From NCBI GenBank assembly GCA_016932895.1, contig JAFGCA010000790.1, forward strand, positions 1 to 8,055: 8,055 nucleotides of DNA. The letters run 5' to 3'. This stretch comes from Sedimentisphaerales bacterium. GTDB taxonomy: Bacteria > Planctomycetota > Phycisphaerae > Sedimentisphaerales > SG8-4. The notes beneath the pieces are model-generated. The model saw nothing but the letters and a program-made list of their open reading frames with translations, had not been told where the DNA came from and made no database searches. A program made the position numbers and the translations under genes. Below, one piece after another: positions 1 to 6,280 of this stretch (position 1 is its first letter; each line of letters opens with the position of its first letter).

Positions 1-73
1 ACGAAGCAATCTCCTCACGCATAGTCGCGGAACTTCCGAAATGCGGTACTAGGGCGCGAAGGCATCCAACGCA

Positions 74-448
74 GTGGCGTCGACGCCCGGACCGGCAAAC
101 CCGAAGGAGCACATTCTCGGCGTTCGGGGAACGTATCCCGACCTTCACCTGACGATTGAGCAGCAGATTGCCGAGGGGGACTGGGTCGTCACCCGAATCA
201 CCGCACGAGGAACGCACCAGGGTGAATGGCTGGGTATCCGGCCTACGGGAAAGGCAGTCGCATTCACAGGCGTCAACATCGACAAGGTCGTCGACGGCAG
301 GATCGTGGAACACGGCGGAGCCGCCAACCTCCTGGAACCACTGCTGGAAATCGGGGCCATCCAGTCGTCGGCCCATGAAGAGGATGCCCGCGGGTGTGAC
401 TCCGCTTCGCTGCGCGACACTCCGTCACATCCGTCGCTTCTCCTCTAA
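74..448 (+). pseudogene. 5'-truncated SnoaL-like ester cyclase remnant
   Basis: This reading frame encodes the C-terminal half of a SnoaL-like (NTF2-fold) ester cyclase. Residues about 20-97 carry the family pattern: YPDLHLTIE, then AEGDWVV, RGTHQGE, GIRPTGK, and a closing strand with DGRIVEH ending at LEIGAIQ. Intact members run about 130-150 residues and begin with a helical region followed by a D-H-containing strand, which are missing here. The only available start is GTG at 74. An in-frame TAG lies at 50-52, and residues just before the GTG (Asn at 68) already look family-like, so the GTG is unlikely to be the true start. No Shine-Dalgarno sequence is visible. The last 27 residues after GAIQ look like read-through into non-coding DNA. 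Small cyclases of this fold act in the cytoplasm, but the substrate cannot be told. The family is fairly sure and the broken state is likely. Confidence 0.6.
391..433. repeat. 10-bp stem-loop at the end of the cyclase remnant
   Basis: CGGGTGTGAC (391-400) pairs with GTCACATCCG (424-433), with one G-T wobble, around a 23-base loop. It lies in the part of the cyclase frame that no longer resembles the family. No T-run follows on the plus strand, so it is a poor intrinsic terminator. It may instead be a dispersed palindromic element, but only one copy lies in this window. Confidence 0.35.
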
Positions 449-512
449 TCTCGGTTAGGTGCCAGATCAAGTCTTGGCTACTACAGGTAATGGGAGCGTT
501 TTGGGTCCGTTC

Positions 513-528
513 TGGCCCGTATCTTGGC
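513..528 (+). promoter_or_regulatory. possible degenerate sigma-54 -24/-12 element
   Basis: TGGCCCGTATCTTGGC resembles the sigma-54 consensus TGGCACG-N4-TTGC. The GG at 514-515, the C and G before the spacer, and the TTG are all present with correct spacing. The GC of the -12 element reads GG instead, which is a serious mismatch. It lies about 100 bases upstream of the glycosyltransferase start, and a sigma-54 activator gene is present in the same window. It could be chance. Confidence 0.2.
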
Positions 529-577
529 CGAGTTGATGGCCAAATGTGTTGAAATTGAGCCCCTTATTGCGGTATTG

Positions 578-605
578 TTGACTGCGTTCCGGCCACGAGT
601 ACAAA
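578..605 (+). promoter_or_regulatory. probable sigma-70-type promoter of the glycosyltransferase
   Basis: TTGACT at 578-583 (5 of 6 to the -35 consensus) is followed by a 16-base spacer and TACAAA at 600-605 (4 of 6 to the -10 consensus). Initiation near 612 would leave a leader of about 20 bases before the ATG at 632. It would place the possible starts at 524 and 608 upstream of the transcript, which supports 632 as the real start. Confidence 0.4.
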
Positions 606-631
606 TTATGGCGTTGCATGGGAGATATCGG

Positions 632-2046
632 ATGAGAGACAGCAAGTCATTCTTCCTGAAACTGCTTCTTGCGATGATCTTCGTGTTGTCCGCGGCAAGA
701 CTCGTGGGATTCGTGACGAGGTTTAGCCGTGAAAGCCTGCAGATGGACTTCGCCGTATACTACACGGCAGGTGAATCCCTGAATCATGGTCTCTCGCCAT
801 ATCGGAATAGCATCGACCACGACCCGCCGATCTGGGATGGAGTATCCTTGTATCAGCATAGCCGATATCTCTATCCGCCTCTAGCAGCGAACCTATTTCG
901 GCCTCTGGCGTTGCTTTCCTATCCTGTCGCGAAGACTCTCTGGATGATCCTGTGCATGGCGTGCATCTGCGGCGCCATCCTCATCACACATAGAGTCTTC
1001 CCATTACGCAACGGCGTAGAGTTCCTCTCAGTTGGAATCATCGCGGCCGTGTTTCATCCCCTTTTGTTCAACTTGGAGCGTGGGCAGATAGATGCCATGA
1101 CATTGCTTCTGTTAACCTGGTCCATACTCGCATTGGTGAAAGGCACGAAGGGGAGTTGCATTTTGTCAGGTCTGCTGCTTTCCGTCGCCACCCTTCTGAA
1201 GCTGCATTGTGTCTACAGGTGCCATTTCTTCTCGTCCGGAAGCGTTGGTGGGCAGTACAGGGTTTCGTATATGGAGGCATTACCCTCATACTGGTAAGCG
1301 TGCTGCTTCCGGGCGGAGCGAACCTTCTGTGGACCTATGCATCCAAGGAACTGCCGAGAATTTCGAAATACGGAGAGAGGGGCACTCCCGACATGGAGAT
1401 CGATGATGCAAGTGTTGTCGCGGCTACTGGCGAAAGTCCTGTCTGGATCAGAAAGTACAAGCATGGGAAGGTGTATCTGCCCCAATCATTCGGGGTCCGT
1501 GGCAGGGCCTCTGTGACACGTTATGTCAAAGACGCAGTCGATCGCGATCGTGATTTCTTCCCATCTCAATCTCATATCTCTTTCCTCTTGTTCGCTGTCC
1601 TGTTCGTGATGCTTGTTCTTTGGCAGCGTCTCTGCTCTGCTTCTGGCGGTTTGTCAGACGAGAGGGAATACCTCTACTGGCAAGCCATCCTCGTGGGGAT
1701 TCTCCTGGTGGCTCCGAATACACACGTTATGAATTGCGTGTGGCTCATACCTACTGGGGTCATTCTCTTCTGGCTATATAGAAACCTGGACGATCGGTTT
1801 CCAGCTGCGGCACTTTGGGTGGCGACCATCGGTCTGTTGGCGGTCGCGATACCGGATGATCGAGCATTTGGCCTCCTTGTCCCTGCCTATGAAGGCTTGC
1901 TCGAGTACAAGTATGTGCTCGGCGAGATCCTGATGCTGGTCGGATTGTTGTGGCTGGTCGGTAAGGTAAGGAACGGGACGCAACATATTGACGTTCGATC
2001 CTCTGAACCGTCCCCCCCTACAACGTTCACGGCATCGAATGGGTGA
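632..2046 (+). pseudogene. GT87-type membrane glycosyltransferase, split by a frameshift
   Basis: Two overlapping frames together encode a polytopic GT87 (DUF2029) glycosyltransferase of about 471 residues, the usual family length. Such enzymes transfer mannose or related sugars from a polyprenyl-phosphate donor on the outer side of the membrane. The first part (632-1213, 194 residues) has an N-terminal membrane helix (about 7-29), the family Asp in MDFAVYY (Asp39), GLSPY, YLYPPL (79-84) and a GQID motif (151-154). The frame must then move back by one base near 1213 to continue as LQVPFLLVRKRW, followed by more membrane segments to the stop at 2044-2046. Left alone, the first frame ends at 1297 with unrelated residues. 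ATG 632 is preferred over TTG 524 and ATG 608 because GGAGA at 621-625 sits 6 bases ahead of it. No slippery heptamer is seen at the break, so mutation or sequencing error is more likely than programmed shifting. Confidence 0.75.
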
Positions 2047-2059
2047 ATATGGTGAACGT
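2023..2059. repeat. 8-bp inverted repeat across the glycosyltransferase stop codon
   Basis: ACGTTCAC (2023-2030) and GTGAACGT (2052-2059) are perfect inverted copies around a 21-base loop that contains the TGA stop. No T-run follows, so intrinsic termination is doubtful. It might protect the 3' end of the transcript or be chance. Confidence 0.3.
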
Positions 2060-2142
2060 CCCGTGAGATAAGAGCCGCTTTGAGCGACTGAAGTATACTG
2101 GTGGCCGGACACGACCAGACTCCGGCATTCTCATCACCTCGA

Positions 2143-2160
2143 AAGAGCTAAAGTGCTCTT
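2143..2160. terminator. weak hairpin between convergent genes
   Basis: AAGAGC (2143-2148) and GCTCTT (2155-2160) form a 6-bp stem with a 6-base loop. A second 6-bp stem, GCCGGA (2104-2109) with TCCGGC (2121-2126), lies just to its left. The glycosyltransferase ends at 2046 on plus and the activator at 2297 on minus, so this 250-base stretch is where both transcripts should end. Neither hairpin has a strong T-run. I see no gene in 2047-2296. Confidence 0.25.
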
Positions 2161-2296
2161 ATGTCTCTCGGACAGACCATTCACACAGTCAGGGCCCTCT
2201 GGCCGCCTGAATCGACTGCGAAGGTGTGGCATTTTGCGTCCTGCATCTGCCTCACCATAGCGCGGCCCTGCGGCGAATGCATATCGATGAAGTCGT

Positions 2297-3826
2297 TTAG
2301 ATGTATTTCGGGTGGATGGCGTACTTCTTGATCTTGTAGCCGAGAATGCGCTCGGTCACACCGAGTTCCCGGGCGGCGTTCCGCTGGCGCCCGCCGCACT
2401 TCTTCAACGCATCCACGATCAACTCGCGTTCTTTGTTGGCGATGATCTCCGTCAACGACGGTGTCGGCCCGGCGTCGCTACGCTCGGCCATCTGCAGCGA
2501 CGGCGGCAAATGCTCCGAGCGAATCACGTCGTCGCCGCAGAGCAGCACCGCCCTCTCGATGCAGTTCTCCAGTTCGCGGATGTTGCCGGGCCAGTGATAG
2601 CGCGTGAGCATCTCGATCGCCGGCGTGGAGATACGCGAGATCGGTTTGCCGTTCTCGCGGGCGAACTTCTCCAGGAAGTGATCGGCCAGGAGCATGATGT
2701 CGTCCTTGCGCTCGCGCAGCGGCGGCAGAAAAATCGGGAACACGTTGATCCGGTAGTAAAGATCTTCGCGAAACTGCCCTTCTAGAATCTGCTCTTCCAA
2801 CGGCTTGTGCGTGGCGACAACGATGCGAACGTTGGTCTTGATGGTACTGAGGCCCCCGACCCGCTCGAACTCCTTGAACTGAATGACGCGTAGGAGTTTG
2901 ACCTGAAGATTCGGCGGAAAATCGCCGATCTCGTCCAGGAAGATCGTCCCGCCGTGAGCGCGTTCGAAACGGCCGAGCTTGCGCTCGACGGCCCCGGTGA
3001 AGGCCCCCTTCTCGTGGCCAAACAGTTCGCTTTCGAGCAACGTCTCGGGCATGGCCGTGCAGTTGACCTTCACAAACGGCTTGTCCGCCCGCAGACTGTT
3101 GTAATGGATCGCATGGGCGACCAGGTCCTTGCCCGTGCCGCTTTCGCCGCGAATCAGAACGGTCGCATTGCTGTCGGCCACCTGCTCCACCAGCCGATAC
3201 ACCTCCTTCATCGCGTTGCTCGTGCCCACCATGTTGTGGACGTCGAAGCGCGTCTTGAGCTCGCTGCGCAACCGCACGTTTTCGTCCCGAAGGAGCTTCC
3301 GCTCGGACTCGACGAGCTTGTTGAGCTTTACGGCCTGGGCGACCATCGTGGAAATCACGTTGAGCAGACGAATACTGGCTTGGAAGTCGTCCCCCTTACC
3401 GGTCTCCCGGTCGACGCTCAGAGCCCCGACGGTCTGGCCCTCCAGCTTGATGGGCACGCAGAAGAAGGCCGTCTTCTTTCCACCGGTCGGCTTGCGAGAG
3501 CCCGTCTTGTGCACGAAGCGCGGGTCCTTGGAGATGTCGGGGACAATGATTTCCTCGCCCGTCTGCACGACGCGGCCGGTGACGCCCTCCCCCACCTTGT
3601 AACGGGCCCGCGACCGAGACCGCTCGCTCAGCCCGTGCGCGACCTTGGCCTCGATCTTCTCGGTCTCCAGATTCAACAGCGTGATCGTGCCGCGCTGGAG
3701 TTTCAGATGCGTATCGAGCGACTTCAAGATGCTCTGGAGCGTTTCTTCCAGATTCAGTGACTCGGCAAATGCCCGCGCCACGTCGCTGAGAAGTTCCACC
3801 TCGGCGGCAAATTTCGCTTTGGCCAT
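2297..3826 (-). CDS. NifA-like sigma-54-dependent transcriptional activator (GAF-AAA+-Fis)
   Basis: This intact 509-residue bacterial enhancer-binding protein remodels RNA polymerase-sigma-54 at -24/-12 promoters by ATP hydrolysis. Residues about 11-168 form a GAF sensory domain, including GEGVTGRVV (79-87), VPDISKDPRF and a CVPIKL strand. A charged helical linker (about 169-192) leads into the AAA+ domain (about 198-430). That domain has Walker A GESGTGKD (227-234), the sigma-54-contacting GAFTGA loop (274-279), Walker B GTIFLDEI (293-300), arginine-finger candidates in REDLYYRI (353-360) and sensor II GNIRELEN (414-421). A Fis-type helix-turn-helix occupies about 475-503 (AARELGV and GYKIKKYAI). 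ATG at 3826 is supported by AGGA 6 bases upstream. The architecture is that of NifA, but no nif gene is present and no receiver domain or partner kinase is seen. The signal is probably a small ligand or redox state read by GAF. The class is very sure; the target is unknown. Confidence 0.95.
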   Translation of the reverse strand: MAKAKFAAEVELLSDVARAFAESLNLEETLQSILKSLDTHLKLQRGTITLLNLETEKIEAKVAHGLSERSRSRARYKVGEGVTGRVVQTGEEIIVPDISKDPRFVHKTGSRKPTGGKKTAFFCVPIKLEGQTVGALSVDRETGKGDDFQASIRLLNVISTMVAQAVKLNKLVESERKLLRDENVRLRSELKTRFDVHNMVGTSNAMKEVYRLVEQVADSNATVLIRGESGTGKDLVAHAIHYNSLRADKPFVKVNCTAMPETLLESELFGHEKGAFTGAVERKLGRFERAHGGTIFLDEIGDFPPNLQVKLLRVIQFKEFERVGGLSTIKTNVRIVVATHKPLEEQILEGQFREDLYYRINVFPIFLPPLRERKDDIMLLADHFLEKFARENGKPISRISTPAIEMLTRYHWPGNIRELENCIERAVLLCGDDVIRSEHLPPSLQMAERSDAGPTPSLTEIIANKERELIVDALKKCGGRQRNAARELGVTERILGYKIKKYAIHPKYI

Positions 3827-3845
3827 GTCCGTTCCTACCTGAACA

Positions 3846-3885
3846 ACAAAATTGTAGCCCGTAGGCGGTAGACTACAATTTTGTA
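3846..3885 (-). promoter_or_regulatory. dyad-embedded promoter/operator of the sigma-54 activator gene
   Basis: ACAAAATTGTAG (3846-3857) and CTACAATTTTGT (3873-3884) are perfect 12-bp inverted copies around a 15-base loop. On the minus strand the upstream arm supplies a -35-like TTGTAG (complement of 3873-3878). The downstream arm supplies a -10-like TACAAT (complement of 3851-3856), with a 16-base spacer. Initiation near 3844 would give a leader of about 18 bases with AGGA 6 bases before the ATG. Each arm is itself nearly palindromic: TACAATTTTGTA at 3874-3885, and an imperfect copy at 3845-3856. Their centres are 29 bases apart. This looks like paired operator sites overlaid on the promoter, implying repression or autoregulation. 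The binding protein is unknown. Confidence 0.55.
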
Positions 3886-4175
3886 CGCTTCAAGGCAACC
3901 TTTCGTTCGCCTCAACTTCGTCAGAAACGCCCCCCGGCCAGTCACGCGCCACGACCCCGTTGCTCCGACCGCGGCACGGATCGCAGCCTGCGATGGTCTC
4001 CCAAAGCGATCCGCGGGGCCTTTCCACGGACAAAAGCCGGTTCGTCAAGACACGCCCGCTGGACCTTTTGCCCTTCCACACGACCTCGACGTTTTCTCTT
4101 GAAGAATACGTGTTCTCCCCAGTTGACCGCAGAGCGAACCGTGCTATGCTGCCGATTGCCCCTGAAGAAAAGTGC
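3886..4175. other. probable non-coding stretch upstream of the activator promoter
   Basis: No convincing gene is visible here on either strand. The reading frame of the dockerin-like remnant runs through to 3942, but this part is Arg-rich and lacks family resemblance. Two competing stem-loops lie at 3977-4013: CGGATCGC (3977-3984) can pair with GCGATCCG (4006-4013), or ATCGCAG (3980-3986) can pair with CTGCGAT (3988-3994). Confidence 0.4.
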
Positions 4176-4634
4176 ATTCGGATCATTCGGATTACACTCG
4201 CCGAGGGCCACACACTTGAGCCAGTTCTCCAGGAGCAGGTCCATATCGTCCTGGTCCACGTCACAGTCTTCATCAAGATCGCCTACCAAGGGAACGTAGG
4301 CCGGCAGGGACTTCGCCGCTTCACAACCGTTGATGTGGACATTGATCGTCAGGGTGTCCGTAGTCTGGTGTTCGCCATCATCGCCTTGGAGCTCCAGAAC
4401 ATGCTCACCCAGAGCCGACAGGGTGATGCTCGTGTCCAAGGGAGCGGCGTCGGCGACGACTGCATCGGGACTGTTGGGGTCGCCGGGCTCGGAAACCACG
4501 CTCCAGAACGACGTCGTGGGATCGATGTCGGTGACGGTCCCGGCCAGCGACACCTTGGCACTGCCGTCGAGCCCCTGTGGGCGGTCCCGAAGTCGGGCGC
4601 CGCGCGGCCGTGCGGTCGCATCTCGCTGCCGCAC
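3942..4634 (-). pseudogene. N-terminally truncated PKD-like/dockerin-like secreted protein fragment
   Basis: The frame encodes the end of a modular extracellular protein. Residues about 26-100 resemble a PKD/Ig-like beta-sandwich module (VSLAGTVTD, then FWSVVSEP, and a closing TDTLTINVH). Residues about 104-145 form a planctomycete dockerin-like segment: NGCEAAKSL, then GDLDEDCDVDQDDMDLLLENW, here with acidic positions of a calcium loop and an LLLENWLKC helix. Intact proteins of this kind carry a signal peptide and large catalytic or binding domains ahead of these modules. None is present, the only start is GTG 4634, and no Shine-Dalgarno sequence is seen. After CNPNDP (near 4176) the last 80 or so residues are Arg-rich and family-unlike, so the natural C-terminus also seems lost. 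The frame is continuous with that of the isomerase-like gene upstream, separated by its TAG at 4674-4676. A relic of deletion or rearrangement is the best reading. Confidence 0.6.
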
Positions 4635-4673
4635 CGTGCCGGTGAAGCGCCCGCCCCAGTGGGACCCCGGTGG

Positions 4674-6119
4674 CTATACGTGTACGACCTTGATTCCCGC
4701 GAGCTGGCAGTAGGCCTTGAAGGGCAGCTCGAGGTCGTCGTAGATCAGGAGCTGGTGGAAGCCCTTGACGTCGCGCGAGTCCGCCACGCCGTCCACCGTC
4801 AGCTCCACCGACGTGCGGCAGCCGCCCGACGGCGGCGTGTCGATGTTGCGCACGATTTTGCCGGTCCCCAGGATGATCGATTCGGGACCCTGGAACTTCA
4901 TGATCGTCACCGGCCGGCCGATCTCCCAGAGCACCTGCACCGCCACGCCGATATCCGATTCCGAATGACTGCGCAGGATGAACGGCTCCGGGTCCTTGTC
5001 GAAGCCCGCCAGCTTCGTGCCGCAACAACAGTGCGCCGCCATCAGCGTGTTGTTGACCGTGTTCGGCGCCGGGTCCTGCATGAAGCCCGGACGATCGAAC
5101 AGCAGGTTCGTCAGACGCGTGGAAATCGCCGCGTTCCAGTCCGCCTCGCACGTTCCCAGGCCGCCTTCGTCACGCAGCCGCGAGAACGCCATGCACGGCG
5201 GCTGCATCTTATGGCCTCCCACCGGGCCGAGACAATCCATGGAAAAGCCCTGGCAATTCTCCGCCTTCATCAGCCGCCGGCACACCACGTAATTCTTGGC
5301 CGCTTCCAGAATATCCGTCTTTGTCGGCTCGACGATCTTCTTGGCGTGCTTGGCGTAGTAGTCGGCCATCGCCCGCACCTCGTCGGTCGCGTCGACCTTC
5401 TTGTGTTCCTCGACGAAGCGACTGGAGGGAATATAGCGCAGCGTCGTGCCGATGACGTCGAGCGGCCGGTCCTCCGTCTTGTTCCCGGCGCAGATGCAAA
5501 TCCGCGTATGCTTCATATCCCAGATCGTCCGGATCATCCGCATGCCGAAATCCAGCCAGCCGACATCCTGTGTAGCCGCGACATAGACGCCCGGAATATT
5601 CCGCGTGGCCTGCAGATGCCCCGTGAACGACGTGCCCATCGGGCTAAAGACAACCGTCGGGATCTCGCCACGTTCCTTGGCGATGCGATTGATATGAGGC
5701 CAGGATTGGTTCAGACTCATGCTCATCACGAACAAACCGGCCGGCGGCATTCGCTTGAGAGAGTTGAGAAACTTGGTGACGGCGTCTTCGTTGTGCAAAG
5801 GCGCATCGACCACGACAAGGTCAACGCCATGCTTGGCCGCCGCCTCTTTGAGTGTCTTGGTGTACAGGCGCTGGTGGCCCTTGATATCGTATGCAGCCCC
5901 CGGCCAGCCGAGCCAGTACTTGTCGGTGTCGGGACGAACGAAGGCGACCCGGACAATCGGCTTGGGCCCCGCAGCCCCCTGCCCGGCAAACAGCGACGAG
6001 GTGAAGTTGAACAACCCCATCTGAGAGGCAGTCCCGATCGCCCCGGCACCGGCCAGGAAATGACGACGCGAAAAACTCAACGGACAGGTGGATTGCGGCT
6101 TGTTAGCTTTCACGATCAT
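4674..6119 (-). CDS. Tat-exported L-fucose/L-arabinose isomerase-like protein
   Basis: This 481-residue protein has a twin-arginine signal (SRRHFL at 17-22, then a hydrophobic AGAGAIGTA stretch), so it should be exported folded, probably with a cofactor. The mature part looks like the FucI/AraI sugar-isomerase fold. It has N-terminal alpha/beta domains (about 54-300) and a C-terminal domain with CEADWNAAIS (324-333), NNTLMAAHCCCGTK (356-369) and PFILRSHSESD (379-389), ending in strands to VVHV. Glu325/Asp327 and His363 are candidate metal or active-site residues by position only. Known members of the fold interconvert aldoses and ketoses in the cytoplasm, so export is noteworthy, and isomerase activity is not proven. 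The CCC at 364-366 is unusual. ATG 6119 has GGAG only 2 bases upstream, while the in-frame GTG at 6113 has better spacing of 8 bases; both keep the whole Tat signal. The gene has gaps to both neighbours, so co-transcription is uncertain. Confidence 0.8.
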   Translation of the reverse strand: MIVKANKPQSTCPLSFSRRHFLAGAGAIGTASQMGLFNFTSSLFAGQGAAGPKPIVRVAFVRPDTDKYWLGWPGAAYDIKGHQRLYTKTLKEAAAKHGVDLVVVDAPLHNEDAVTKFLNSLKRMPPAGLFVMSMSLNQSWPHINRIAKERGEIPTVVFSPMGTSFTGHLQATRNIPGVYVAATQDVGWLDFGMRMIRTIWDMKHTRICICAGNKTEDRPLDVIGTTLRYIPSSRFVEEHKKVDATDEVRAMADYYAKHAKKIVEPTKTDILEAAKNYVVCRRLMKAENCQGFSMDCLGPVGGHKMQPPCMAFSRLRDEGGLGTCEADWNAAISTRLTNLLFDRPGFMQDPAPNTVNNTLMAAHCCCGTKLAGFDKDPEPFILRSHSESDIGVAVQVLWEIGRPVTIMKFQGPESIILGTGKIVRNIDTPPSGGCRTSVELTVDGVADSRDVKGFHQLLIYDDLELPFKAYCQLAGIKVVHV

Positions 6120-6200
6120 GTCTCCTTGCGAATAAGTACGATTGTGATTGTCAAGGCACCCAACGGCAAGAGCGCAAACCTCTTTGTGGACCGTTTCAGG

Positions 6201-6247
6201 TGTCTATGTAAAAAATACCAGCGACCCCTTGCTCCGAAGGCTTTCGG
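6201..6247 (-). terminator. weak candidate terminator after the pseudopilin gene
   Basis: On the minus strand, CCGAA-AGCC-TTCGG (complement of 6234-6247) lies 34 bases beyond the pseudopilin stop. A run of six T follows about 20 bases further on (A-run on plus near 6210). The stem is short and the T-run is not adjacent, so this is a weak call. Confidence 0.25.
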
Positions 6248-6280
6248 CCCGCGCGTTCCGCCGTCGCAGCCTTCTTCGTT

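Noticed and set aside
524..631. TTG 524 or ATG 608 as start of the glycosyltransferase
   Set aside because: Neither has a good ribosome site, the extra residues do not look like the family, and the probable promoter at 578-605 would start transcription after them.
1205..1225. Programmed -1 frameshift in the glycosyltransferase
   Set aside because: No slippery X-XXY-YYZ heptamer or downstream pseudoknot is evident, and I know of no recoding in GT87 proteins.
2954..3760. A 268-residue plus-strand frame opposite the sigma-54 activator
   Set aside because: The activator on the minus strand has all family motifs over this span; the plus frame is a Leu/Arg/His-rich shadow.
6149..6154. Consensus TTGACA (minus strand) upstream of the isomerase-like gene
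   Set aside because: No acceptable -10 lies 16-18 bases downstream, and such a promoter would start at or inside the ribosome site.
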